From JADKHR01 sp041917295 (lineage in GTDB: Bacteria > Elusimicrobiota > Elusimicrobia > FEN-1173): DNA of 64,000 nucleotides. Shown one piece after another: positions 49,809 to 58,981 of the stretch. The DNA is taken from NCBI GenBank assembly GCA_041917295.1, contig JAYRXX010000063.1:124001-188000 (forward strand), written 5' to 3'. Under the pieces are notes generated by a model, which saw only the letters and a program-made list of their open reading frames with translations, did no database searches and was not told the origin of the DNA. The position numbers and the translations under genes are program-made. Numbering within the stretch: the stretch's first letter is position 1; each line of letters opens with the position of its first letter.

Positions 49809-51998
49809 CTAAAAGCGCACGTTCAACCGGGCGCTCAAGATGTGGGCCTTGTAATCCAGGCTGTTGTCCGCCAGGGTCACGTTGGTTTGGCTCGCCGCTT
49901 GGCCCGTGGTCAGGCTCAAGTTCTGGTTGGCGAAATCCTCGATATCGTAGCGCTCGTGGGCGTAGCCCAAAGTACAGGTGACATTCGGACTTGCCTTAAC
50001 TTCCCCATCCAACCGATACACCTGCTTGGTCGTCACTGTGGGGGGCGGCGCGGTCAATGTGGCCGCGTTTTGGGCATTGACGGTGAGGTAATCCATGGCG
50101 CCCCGGGAATGCGACAGGTCGTAGGCCAGGGCGAACTTGAGCCGTTCCGAGGGACGCAAATCCATCCCGGCCCCCACGGTATCGTAGCGGTCCGTGGTTT
50201 GAATCTCCCACACACCCTCCATATCGGATGTGTAGGGAGCGCCGCCGCTACGGTTCGACCGCTGGACGCCTTGCACCCACTGGAACTGGTAGAACCCGAA
50301 TAATCCGACCAGCTTAGAAATATCCAACGAAAGGTCCGCCCCGGCGGAAGCCGTTTTTGAATTCAGGAGGCCATACATCTGTGGCACGTTGTTGGTCGAA
50401 ACCAAGACCCCCTCATCATTGTTCAAAAGCCCTTCGCCGGATTTGTACTTGTCAGTTAGATAACCGCCGTTCAATCCGTAGGAAAGGGACCCCATCCAAC
50501 CCGTGATTTGGAGATCTCCCGCGTTCCTGGCACGTGCCGCGATATCGAAATAGCGAAGGCCTTCGATGTCGGCTTCGGGAGCCTCATAATCGGAGGCGTC
50601 TCGGTAGGAGTTGGTGTAACGCCCGCGAACGCTGAGGTTTGATGCGGGACGAAATTCCAATCGGCCAATAACAGTGTCATCGCTTGTTTCCTTATAATTT
50701 CGCATCTCGCGATTGGCCGTCTCATTGAAGGCTTCCACCCCGAGGAGCCAGGATTTAGCCAAGTTCCAATCCATGGTGAGACCCATATTCGTCTTTCGGT
50801 AGCCGAAGCGATGGGTCGACCAATCCCCAGCGGACCAGGTTTGGTCCATAGCCACATGTCCGCCAAAATCCATGTGTTGAGAACCGTCCCCCAACTGTTC
50901 GGACCGCACCCTGGCACCGAGCGCGATATCCCGGGCCAATTGGTGTGTCAACCGATAATTTTGCACCCAAAGGTTGTTCGTGGCATCGGCGGATTTTTCG
51001 GGGAGGGCCGCTGGAGTTAAGGCCGTATTTACCGTATGAGGGAGGAGATCGGCGTTCTGTCTCATCAAGGTGTAACTGGCATCCGCGTCTAACCGAGTCT
51101 TCTCCGCCAAGGCGAACCCCACATTCACCGCAAAGCCGTGGGAAATGTTGTCCGGCTGTACCGACGCCTGCCCCTTCGAAGGACCGACGCCGGTGCCAAC
51201 GTTTCCAGAAATGTCCGTTGCCCGGCGGTAGCTGTCGAATGTCAATTTGTCGAGATCGTTCTTGAACGAGTTGAACACGTACTTCATCCCCATGGACAGG
51301 TTCTTGCCGGAGTAGTCCACGCCCAGCGCGGAATCGTAGACCATTTGATCAACGGTCCTTGCCATTTCAACGGTGTAGTTGCGACCAAAACCAAACATAT
51401 TCATCTGCTTTCCCGCTTTTTTTTCCTGGGACAGGTCCAGATTCACCGCCCACCGCGGGGCGGGGGAGAACCCTAAATTGACCGCGCTTTTGTCGCCCCG
51501 CACGTAAAGCGGCTCTGTATGGGCAAGACCGGCGAACGTGCTGTTCATGACGTTGAACCAGTTTGCGGTGGTGCTCCCGCTTGTCTGAAGCGTCCCTTGC
51601 ATTCCATCCGGAAGGGACAGAACCCCCGGACTCGTCTCGTTGTAGAGGGTAACAGACGAATTCGACCAACGGTGGGGAGTTTGGGAGTAGTCCGCGTTGA
51701 ACCATAGTTTTCCACCGCGATTGTATCCCAGTTCCGCCGACTGATCGTCCAGACCGGGCCGGAGCGTTTCAAACGACAGGTCGTAATTCGGGGCATCGAC
51801 GTCCATGAAGTAAAAATCCATGTACGGCCCGTTGGGAACCTCGCCGTATTCCTCGAACTTCGCTTCGGAGGTGTTCACCGTGGCGCCCTGAACACCCACC
51901 CCCACTTCTTGAATAATCTTCGTTTCGGCCAAGATCGGGGTAAAAAAACCGCTCCCGAGGAGAAGTCCGGCCATATAGCCCAGAAGGTTGTTTTTCAT
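49809..51998 (-). CDS. MtrB/PioB-like outer-membrane barrel
   Basis: 729-aa porin-like protein (signal NLLGYMAGLLLGSGFFTPILA). Dozens of amphipathic strands follow, with aromatic ends such as ELGYNRGGKLWFNADYSQTP, ALGVDYSGKNLSMGMKYVFN, LEFRPASNLSVRGRYTN and SYGLNGGYLTD, ending in SARLNVRF (C-terminal Phe). In MtrCAB/PioAB systems such a barrel surrounds a decahaem cytochrome and conducts electrons across the outer membrane. The decahaem gene is directly upstream (17 bp). Unlike MtrB, no CxxC pair appears near the N-terminus. RBS GGAGGA. Confidence 0.85.
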   Translation of the reverse strand: MKNNLLGYMAGLLLGSGFFTPILAETKIIQEVGVGVQGATVNTSEAKFEEYGEVPNGPYMDFYFMDVDAPNYDLSFETLRPGLDDQSAELGYNRGGKLWFNADYSQTPHRWSNSSVTLYNETSPGVLSLPDGMQGTLQTSGSTTANWFNVMNSTFAGLAHTEPLYVRGDKSAVNLGFSPAPRWAVNLDLSQEKKAGKQMNMFGFGRNYTVEMARTVDQMVYDSALGVDYSGKNLSMGMKYVFNSFKNDLDKLTFDSYRRATDISGNVGTGVGPSKGQASVQPDNISHGFAVNVGFALAEKTRLDADASYTLMRQNADLLPHTVNTALTPAALPEKSADATNNLWVQNYRLTHQLARDIALGARVRSEQLGDGSQHMDFGGHVAMDQTWSAGDWSTHRFGYRKTNMGLTMDWNLAKSWLLGVEAFNETANREMRNYKETSDDTVIGRLEFRPASNLSVRGRYTNSYRDASDYEAPEADIEGLRYFDIAARARNAGDLQITGWMGSLSYGLNGGYLTDKYKSGEGLLNNDEGVLVSTNNVPQMYGLLNSKTASAGADLSLDISKLVGLFGFYQFQWVQGVQRSNRSGGAPYTSDMEGVWEIQTTDRYDTVGAGMDLRPSERLKFALAYDLSHSRGAMDYLTVNAQNAATLTAPPPTVTTKQVYRLDGEVKASPNVTCTLGYAHERYDIEDFANQNLSLTTGQAASQTNVTLADNSLDYKAHILSARLNVRF

Positions 51999-52015
51999 TG
52001 TCGGTCGTCCTCCCT

Positions 52016-53020
52016 CTATCGAGTGAAGTACTTGCCTGCCGGATGGTTGGACCCGTGCACATAAGGGTGGCACTCCGCGCAGGACTGGCTCATGATTTTA
52101 TTGTTCCCCTGGCTGGCTTCCAGACCGCCGTACGGAGTGCTCGGGTGGTTGCCGGCCACGTGGCAACGCTGACAGAGGAAAGGTTGTTTGACCGTCAACA
52201 TTTTATCGTGGTGCGACCCGTGCGGTTGGTGGCAAGTCAGGCAATTTTCTTTGACGGGCGGATGGTTCCAGAGCATCGGGCCGCGCTTGTCTTGGTGACA
52301 GGCGAAACACAGTTGGTTCGCGGTTTCGGCCTTCAATTGTTTCGGCGTCGAAGTCCCGTGGGGGGAGTGGCAAGAGGAACACTCCATTTTTCCATCCCCG
52401 ACCGGCATGTGGGCCGACCGGCGCATTTGGCCCTTCACGTCACGGTGGCACTGGTAACAAGTTTCAGACTCCGTGGCCTTGACCAAATCATTTTTTGGGC
52501 TGGCAGACGCGTGCACGCTGTGGCATGCGGCGCAAGACACGTCGCGCCGGTCATGGGAACTGCCCGCCCAGTGGGTTCGGCCGGCGTCTTTGTGGCAGGC
52601 CATGCAGGCGTTGGAAATGGCGGCGGTGTTCAACTTCTTGAACATTTTGATTGTGTCGAACCCCGGGTTGGTTTTGTCGCCACCGGCACCGGCGTGAAGC
52701 GAGCCGGGCCCGTGACAGGTTTCGCAGGCCTTATCAAATTCAATTCCCTTGTGTTTGGGAAGCATTTTGCCGTGGCGGGCGCCCTTGAAGGATTCCACCA
52801 CGTCCGAATGGCAGGCGGCGCAGGCTTCGGCACCGACAAATTCAGCCACGGGAGCCGATTCCGAAACAACGGCCGGGGTTGATGCCGCCGTCTCTTCCGT
52901 AACCACCACGGGAGACGCCGAAACAGCCTCTTCGGCCATCACCGACAAACCGCTCACGCCGAATATCACCGCCGATACCCACAGAACGCGTTGGGCGCAC
53001 CGCACTAGGTTTTGTCTCAT
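52016..53020 (-). CDS. Decahaem c-type cytochrome (MtrA/DmsE-like)
   Basis: 334-aa periplasmic protein with ten CXXCH sites (CAACH, CETCH, CMACH, CAACH, CYQCH, CSSCH, CFACH, CLTCH, CQRCH, CAECH), the number and spacing of the MtrA/DmsE family. The signal (VLWVSAVIFGVSGLSVMAEE) is followed by an Ala/Val/Thr linker. MtrA is inserted into the MtrB barrel; the next gene encodes such a barrel. The ATG at 53020 has GAGGAG upstream; the frame extends further, without a signal or RBS. Confidence 0.92.
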   Translation of the reverse strand: MRQNLVRCAQRVLWVSAVIFGVSGLSVMAEEAVSASPVVVTEETAASTPAVVSESAPVAEFVGAEACAACHSDVVESFKGARHGKMLPKHKGIEFDKACETCHGPGSLHAGAGGDKTNPGFDTIKMFKKLNTAAISNACMACHKDAGRTHWAGSSHDRRDVSCAACHSVHASASPKNDLVKATESETCYQCHRDVKGQMRRSAHMPVGDGKMECSSCHSPHGTSTPKQLKAETANQLCFACHQDKRGPMLWNHPPVKENCLTCHQPHGSHHDKMLTVKQPFLCQRCHVAGNHPSTPYGGLEASQGNNKIMSQSCAECHPYVHGSNHPAGKYFTR

Positions 53021-53097
53021 GGCTCTCCTCAAAGATGTCGGTTCAAGAATGTCGTTGGCCTTCCCGCGTTGATGTATAACTGATGTTAATGAAAATG

Positions 53098-54999
53098 TCA
53101 ATGATTTTCGTCATGCTCTTTTTTCTTCATTTTCTTGCGTCGGACGAATCCCGTCAGCCACGACCAGTTCATGGGATAAATGTCCGGGTCCATCATCACG
53201 CCGTAGATGTGCCAGACAAAAATGGCCAAGCACGCGAGCACGGCTTCGTAAAAATGGATTTGCATGGCCAGGTCCATGGTCCACAACGGGAAAAAGCGGA
53301 GCGTAAAATTATTAAACACCTGCAACGCGCCCGTGATCGCCATCACCACCGAGCCCCACACCAGGGCCCAATACTCGATTTTTTCGCCGTAATGGTAAAA
53401 AGCCGTCGACGGCGCGGGCGTTTTGCGCAGGCCCACATTGAACAGTTGGCGGTCAATGAACAATTTCACGTCGGACCAGCGGGGCCGCAACGCGTTCAAC
53501 AAAAATCGTCCCCGGCGGGTCAAGATCATGTAAGCCGTGTGGTAAACGCCCAGAACCACAAAAATCAACGCCGCCCATCGATGGAGGCCCCGGCGAATCT
53601 CCTCAGAAAACGGCGCAATAACGTGCATCCAGGACTCTTCCGAGAATTTTGTGGCAAACCCCGTATACGCCAGCGTGCAGAATGCGACGATCAACACCCC
53701 GTGTTGGATGCGCTCGTTAACCGTGAGCCGAATATCCAGTTCCTCTTCCCCCAACACCGTTCGTTGGCCCGACCAGGCCTTGCGGGCCCAATCCAGAAAG
53801 TTGTGGAAAAACATCAACCCCACCGTCAACGGGATGACGAACAAATAAAAGGTCTTCACCACCCACAACGACCAGTGCTTCGACGTGGGCGGGCCGTGAA
53901 CGTAGCCCGTGGCCAGCTGGGATCCCGCGCCGGTATGGCATTTGCCGCACGTGGTGGACAGATTGGCTCGGTTGATGGAGGACCGGGGATCCTTTGACGG
54001 CAGAACGTCGTGAAACCCGTGGCACGACGCGCAGTTGGCCACTTTCAAGTTGCCCCGTTCCGCCGCCATGCCGTGATACGAATCCTTATAGGTTTTCAAC
54101 CGGTTCGTGGGAAGGCCCAACCGAAGAGCCAATTTCGTGGAGGTGTGACAGGTCGAACAGGTTTGCGTGATGGCCCCCACGTGGGTGGACGAGCCCGGAT
54201 CCTGAGGCGACAAAATGGTGTGTTCCCCATGGCAATCCGTGCACACGGGGGATTCTTTAATCCCGGCGGCCAGGGCCTGGCCGTGAATGCTTTCCCGATA
54301 AGTGAGGGCCACGTTTTCGTGGCACCGTTCGCACGTTTTCGGGATGTTGGGCCGATAGACCCGGCTGGCCGGGTTGGCGGCGCCGTGGATATCGTGGGTG
54401 CCGTGGCAGTCTGAACACACGGCGGCGTTGGTTCGGCCCGCCGCCAAAGCTTGGCCATGCACCGTGGTGTTATAAGAGGCCAACGGATCGCGCTGGGTCA
54501 GCCGAACCCCGGCCATTCGTTCCGCGTCGGCGTGGCACTGGGCGCAGGTCTTCACAATGTTTTGGCGGTGAACCGGAGATTGGGGGTTGCGGGAATTAAG
54601 CAGAGTGTGGCTGTGCCCGTGGCAATCCTTGCAGGTGGCCGCTTCCACCCGACCCCGGCTCATGGCTTTGCCGTGGTCTGAGTTCAAATAAATCTGGGAT
54701 TCCAGCCGATGGCATTGGGCGCAGGAAACGGGCGCCAGGGTGGGTGGGTGAGGAATTTCTTTGCCCGCGTCTTGATGGCAGGCCACGCACCGGACTTTGC
54801 CGTGGATCGACGACGAAAACGCCCGGTGGTCCACGAACAGCGGCCCCACGTCCGACTGGCCGTGGCACGCCAAGCAGTCGTCGTTTTCCTGGGCCCCTAT
54901 TGGAAAGGCGAAAAGAAAGACCCCGCCGAGGAGAATCCCCGACCAGACCCAATAAACGCGATTGTCCCTTTTCAATCTCTTGATATCTTTATCCCTCAC
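53098..54999 (-). CDS. Eleven-haem cytochrome c fused to a b561-type membrane domain
   Basis: About 633 aa from the GTG at 54999 (AAGG upstream); a TTG at 55086 is also in frame. One membrane segment (VYWVWSGILLGGVFLFAFPI) leads to a periplasmic part with eleven CXXCH motifs, then a C-terminal membrane domain of about five helices with paired histidines (MFFHNFLD, RIQHGV, LHRWAAL, VYHTAY, QIHFYEA, VWHIYG) of the cytochrome b561/FdnI type. The architecture is like Geobacter CbcL, an inner-membrane quinol dehydrogenase, but with more c-haems. It likely passes electrons from menaquinol to the decahaem protein. The small cytochrome c gene lies just upstream. Confidence 0.85.
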   Translation of the reverse strand: MRDKDIKRLKRDNRVYWVWSGILLGGVFLFAFPIGAQENDDCLACHGQSDVGPLFVDHRAFSSSIHGKVRCVACHQDAGKEIPHPPTLAPVSCAQCHRLESQIYLNSDHGKAMSRGRVEAATCKDCHGHSHTLLNSRNPQSPVHRQNIVKTCAQCHADAERMAGVRLTQRDPLASYNTTVHGQALAAGRTNAAVCSDCHGTHDIHGAANPASRVYRPNIPKTCERCHENVALTYRESIHGQALAAGIKESPVCTDCHGEHTILSPQDPGSSTHVGAITQTCSTCHTSTKLALRLGLPTNRLKTYKDSYHGMAAERGNLKVANCASCHGFHDVLPSKDPRSSINRANLSTTCGKCHTGAGSQLATGYVHGPPTSKHWSLWVVKTFYLFVIPLTVGLMFFHNFLDWARKAWSGQRTVLGEEELDIRLTVNERIQHGVLIVAFCTLAYTGFATKFSEESWMHVIAPFSEEIRRGLHRWAALIFVVLGVYHTAYMILTRRGRFLLNALRPRWSDVKLFIDRQLFNVGLRKTPAPSTAFYHYGEKIEYWALVWGSVVMAITGALQVFNNFTLRFFPLWTMDLAMQIHFYEAVLACLAIFVWHIYGVMMDPDIYPMNWSWLTGFVRRKKMKKKEHDENH

Positions 55000-55082
55000 C
55001 TGTCCCTTTGGGACATCCTCTCCCAAGGGGGGAGGAACGCGTGACCGTATTGGCCCCTTAAAGAGGCCCCGATGCTTTTCCG

Positions 55083-55436
55083 TCAACCTTTGGGTTTCGC
55101 GGGGGCGAGGGAACGGAAATATTTCGTCAACGCAGAAATTTCTTCGGCTTTCAATTTGTCCGCGTAGGCCGGCATCTTGTTAAGTCCCTTGGCGGTCAGC
55201 GCGTCCAACTCTTCGTCTTTTTTCTTGAGAGTCGTTTCGTCCACCAGGTCCAAGAGGGCGATATCGACTTTAAACATTTTTGCCATGGAGGGCGCGCCTT
55301 TGCCGTCTTTGCCATGACACGACGCGCACTTTTGGGCGTAAAGTTTAGCCGTTGGATTTTCCGCCGGAACCTCCGCCCACGCCACGCCCGCCACCGCTGT
55401 TCCCAAAACCAACAGAGCCGCCAAACGTTTCACCAT
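55083..55436 (-). CDS. Small monohaem cytochrome c
   Basis: 117-aa periplasmic class-I-type cytochrome c. Signal peptide (RLAALLVLGTAVAGVAWAEV), haem site CASCHGKDGKG, distal methionine in LNKMPAYADKL, end EISALTKYFRSLA. Clear RBS AGGAGGTG ahead of the ATG at 55436. First gene of the cytochrome group on the minus strand; a soluble electron shuttle to or from the multihaem proteins is inferred. Confidence 0.88.
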   Translation of the reverse strand: MVKRLAALLVLGTAVAGVAWAEVPAENPTAKLYAQKCASCHGKDGKGAPSMAKMFKVDIALLDLVDETTLKKKDEELDALTAKGLNKMPAYADKLKAEEISALTKYFRSLAPAKPKG

Positions 55437-55541
55437 AAGGACACCTCCTGTTTCTGGATTCTGGCCAACTTCATGCCGCAATGACGCGGATGGAAATAAA
55501 CCGCCCCTCAATCATAAAGCAAGAAAAGAAGTTTCGCAAGG

Positions 55542-56774
55542 TTATTTTTTTTCCAGCGCGGGAGGGGGCGGCGCGGACGGAAAGAACAACGCCACCAAAC
55601 GGTCGTTCCCGGCCAACGATGGAAACACTTTGATCGAGACGATGCCCACCGCGTCTGGGCGGCTGACCGCAGGGGACGTCTCACCCCGGGCGCATTGGGC
55701 CAACGCCGGGAACACGTCTTCCAACGGCGGAAGAACCAACCCCCGCCGTTCCAGCGCATCCCACAGGGGCCGATCCAGTCGCACGGGCGAACGACCCAGC
55801 CATGTTTCCAGCGCCGGGCTGGCGTACACCACTTCCCACGACGGGCCCAACAACACCCACGCCCACGGAAGACGAGACGACACTTCTTTCAACGATTCCA
55901 TTAAATCGGCACTGCCGCCGCGCGTATCTATTTCCAGTTCGCCCTCCGATCCCACCCCGACGCGCAACGAACCCACGTTAAGCCGTTCCCGTTTAAACAA
56001 GGCGTTGCGCCGCACCAACAATCGATGGAAGGCCCGCTGAAACACCGCCGCCACCAACTCGTCGTCAAGCGGCGCGCTCACGCATTCCACCGGAAAGGAT
56101 CGAAGAATTTCCCGCGCCGCCAGTTCCGCGGGGCCCGATTCGGTTAATAATAAGATCACCTCGAACCCGGATCGGGCCGACCGATTTTCGAGCACGCGTT
56201 TTAACACCTCTTTGCCCTCAGGATGAACTTCCCAGACCAGCACGTCGAGTTCTCCCCGCTCGAGGGGCCCGCGCCAATCATCGACCGTCGCGGGAACGGC
56301 AGTGTCGCACCCGTTGGCCTGCAAAGCCCGTTCCAAGACACGCTGACACGATTGCGAATCCACTCTCAGAAACGCCCGCGGCCGCACGTCTTGGTTGACG
56401 GCCCGGCGTTTGGCTTGGATTTGGGAAATGACCTGGACCAACCGATCCAGGTTTAGGGGTTTTCGCAGACAGGCAAACGCGCCTTGACGGAGCAAATCTT
56501 TTTCAAGCGTTTCCGTGGCGAACCCCGTCAGCACGACAACGGCGGTGTGGGGCGACTTTTCTTTGATGGCGTGCAAAACGGCGGCGCCGTCCACCTGGGG
56601 CATCTGAAGGTCGGTGATCACAATGCCCGGCCGTTCCCGGCTGAACAGGTCCAAACCGCGGATCCCATCGGAGGCGGAAATCACATGGTATCCCAACCGT
56701 TCCACCACCCGGCACGCGGTGGCGCGAAACGGCTCAAAATCGTCAATGATCAGAATCTTTTCCACAGCGGCCAT
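55542..56774 (-). CDS. Response regulator: REC, pseudo-REC, PAS-like
   Basis: 410-aa protein. REC domain about residues 6-120 (ILIIDDFEPFRATACRVVER, phosphoacceptor in VITDLQMPQVDG, LRKPLN with the lysine). A second receiver-like part (about 140-280) has VLVWEVHPEGKEV, with Glu in place of Asp, so probably not phosphorylated. The last part (PWAWVLLGPSWEVVYASPAL, LETWLGRSPVRLDRPLWDAL) is PAS-like. No DNA-binding or enzymatic output is visible. ATG at 56774. It is divergent to the PilB-REC gene by 80 bp, suggesting shared control. Confidence 0.82.
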   Translation of the reverse strand: MAAVEKILIIDDFEPFRATACRVVERLGYHVISASDGIRGLDLFSRERPGIVITDLQMPQVDGAAVLHAIKEKSPHTAVVVLTGFATETLEKDLLRQGAFACLRKPLNLDRLVQVISQIQAKRRAVNQDVRPRAFLRVDSQSCQRVLERALQANGCDTAVPATVDDWRGPLERGELDVLVWEVHPEGKEVLKRVLENRSARSGFEVILLLTESGPAELAAREILRSFPVECVSAPLDDELVAAVFQRAFHRLLVRRNALFKRERLNVGSLRVGVGSEGELEIDTRGGSADLMESLKEVSSRLPWAWVLLGPSWEVVYASPALETWLGRSPVRLDRPLWDALERRGLVLPPLEDVFPALAQCARGETSPAVSRPDAVGIVSIKVFPSLAGNDRLVALFFPSAPPPPALEKK

Positions 56775-56854
56775 TGTAGCGTTTTTGGAATCCCCATTGA
56801 CAAGGGGCGGTTTTGGGGGCAAGCTCAAGAGGTCCAACAAAGGGAGCCCTTTCA

Positions 56855-58981
56855 ATGGTTGCAAAACGGTTTGAAGATGAATGGCTGGTGCGGGCGGTGG
56901 CAACGATTCCGGGGGTCACCGAACCCGTGCTTGAACAGTACCGCCGGTCCAAGTTTACCTGTTTGGCGCAGGCCTTGACTCTCGAAAATGTCTGCACCCC
57001 TGTCGATGTGGACAAGGCGGTGGAAACCGTGTTTCGGTTTTCCCCCGTGCCGGCCGGGACCAAAGCGGCGGAACCCTTGGCTCTGTCCTTGGTGCCGGAA
57101 CGGGTGTGCCGTTCGCGGCGGATGCTGCCGTTTCGATTGACGGAAGACGGGATCGATCTGGCCATGGCCAACCCCCTGGACATGGTGGCGGTGGCCGACG
57201 CGGAATCGTTGTCGGGCCGAAAAGCCAAGGTGTTTTATTGTTCGGGGCCCGATCTGGACGTGTTGCTGGACCAAAACTTTTCGGAAGAGACCGTGATTGA
57301 AAAGCTGGCCAACAAGCTGTCGCCCGCCACCGACGACAAAGATGTGGAGGTGATCGTGGAGGGCCGCAAAGGGCCCAGCGATGTGGAAGAACCGGTCCGG
57401 GTCACCGCGCCGGTCATCCGGCTGGTCAATTCGTTGTTGCGCCAAGCCGTCTTACTGCGCGCCTCCGACATTCACATTGAACAGCAGGAGAATCAAACAG
57501 ACGTGCGGTTCCGCATTGACGGGCTTTTGAAAAGCGTTATGACCGTACCGCTCCATGTGGGGCGGGGCGCGTTGGTTTCGCGCATCAAGGTGATGTCCAA
57601 CCTGGACGTGGCCAACCGCCTTAGACCCCAGGACGGCCGGGGGAAAATTCGCTTCGCGGATCGGGAAATCACGTTGCGCGTCTCCACCTTGCCCACGGAT
57701 CACGGCGAAAAAGTGGTGATCCGCCTGCTGGATCAAAATTCCGTGAATGTGTCGCTGGGATCGTTGGGGTTCGGGTCGAACAATTTGGCCCGGCTGGAAG
57801 CGCTGATGCAGGCCGGGCAAGGCATGATCATTGTCACCGGCCCCACGGGGTCCGGCAAAACCACCACCCTGTACGCCATGCTCAACCATTTGAAGAGCGA
57901 AGTGACCAACATCACCACGGTGGAAGATCCCATCGAATACCATTTGCCCGGCATCAACCAGGTCCAAGTGAACGAGAAACAAGGGCTCACGTTCGCCAAC
58001 GTGTTGCGGTCGGTTCTGCGCCAGGACCCGGACATCATCTTGGTGGGCGAAATCCGGGACGCGGAAACCGCGCTGGTGGCTTTTCAAGCGGCCATGACCG
58101 GGCACCTGGTGTTTGCCACGTTGCACACCAACGACACCTTGTCGTCGGTCACCCGCCTGACCGACATGGGGGTGGAACCATTTAAGATAGCCCCCTCGTT
58201 GTTGGCCGTCACGGCCCAACGGTTGGTCCGGCGGCTGTGCCCTTCGTGCCGGCGGCCCATTGCGCCGCGCAACCAAAACCCCCGGGTTTTGGAACTCCTT
58301 CAAGAACACCGTCTTCCGTCCACCACGTTCGGCGCCGACGGGTGCCCCGCCTGCGCGCACACGGGGTACGCGGGACGATTGTCGCTTATGGAACTGCTGG
58401 TTGTTGGGCGACGTTTGCGCGAACGGTTGAGCCGAGGAGCCGACCTGGCTTCGTTGCAGGAAGCGGCCGAACAGGAAAAGTCCCTCACCCCCCTGTTGGT
58501 GGATGCGTTGTGGCATGTGTCGGAGGGACACACCACCGCGGAAGAAATCATTCCGTTTATCGGGTTGGGCACCCCCAAACCGACCGCGTCCGCCGCGATG
58601 TCTTCATTGCCGACCCGAATCCTGGTGGCCGACGACGACGAAAGTTTGCGTCTTTTGTTGCGGGGGATTTTGGAAAGCAAGGGCTACTTTGTTGACGAGG
58701 CAAAAGACGGGGCTGAAACCCTCAAAAAAATGGCCGATGACCCGGCCGATTTGCTTCTGTTGGATTTAACCATGCCCGGCCTCAACGGCCACGACGTGTT
58801 TCGCTCGTTGCGGGAAGAACGGGGCCTTTTCCAACTACCGATTGTGGTGGTGAGCGGCGACGAAGCCGAAGCCAGCCAAGAGAAAGCCTTCACCCTGGGG
58901 GCCGACGACTACATCACCAAACCGTTCAAACCGTCCTTGGTTTTGTCGCGGATCGCCGCGGCCCTGCGGCGAGCCAAATAG
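56855..58981 (+). CDS. PilB/GspE-type ATPase fused to a receiver domain
   Basis: 708-aa protein. Residues ~1-560 form a type II/IV assembly ATPase: SDIHIEQQENQTDVRFRIDG, Walker A GPTGSGKTTTLYAML, Walker B region DIILVGEIRDAETA, His box FATLHTNDTLSSVTRL, and a zinc tetracysteine (LCPSC...GCPAC). Residues ~585-708 are a complete receiver (ILVADDDESLRLLLRGILES, D in LLLLDLTMPGLNG, K in YITKPFKP). The fusion implies phospho-control of pilus extension or secretion. The ATG at 56855 has GGGAG upstream. The next gene is a hybrid kinase that starts directly at the stop. Confidence 0.9.
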   Translation: MVAKRFEDEWLVRAVATIPGVTEPVLEQYRRSKFTCLAQALTLENVCTPVDVDKAVETVFRFSPVPAGTKAAEPLALSLVPERVCRSRRMLPFRLTEDGIDLAMANPLDMVAVADAESLSGRKAKVFYCSGPDLDVLLDQNFSEETVIEKLANKLSPATDDKDVEVIVEGRKGPSDVEEPVRVTAPVIRLVNSLLRQAVLLRASDIHIEQQENQTDVRFRIDGLLKSVMTVPLHVGRGALVSRIKVMSNLDVANRLRPQDGRGKIRFADREITLRVSTLPTDHGEKVVIRLLDQNSVNVSLGSLGFGSNNLARLEALMQAGQGMIIVTGPTGSGKTTTLYAMLNHLKSEVTNITTVEDPIEYHLPGINQVQVNEKQGLTFANVLRSVLRQDPDIILVGEIRDAETALVAFQAAMTGHLVFATLHTNDTLSSVTRLTDMGVEPFKIAPSLLAVTAQRLVRRLCPSCRRPIAPRNQNPRVLELLQEHRLPSTTFGADGCPACAHTGYAGRLSLMELLVVGRRLRERLSRGADLASLQEAAEQEKSLTPLLVDALWHVSEGHTTAEEIIPFIGLGTPKPTASAAMSSLPTRILVADDDESLRLLLRGILESKGYFVDEAKDGAETLKKMADDPADLLLLDLTMPGLNGHDVFRSLREERGLFQLPIVVVSGDEAEASQEKAFTLGADDYITKPFKPSLVLSRIAAALRRAK

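Noticed and set aside
57452..58531. 359-aa minus-strand frame opposite the PilB ATPase
   Set aside because: Shadow frame; the plus strand has the Walker motifs.
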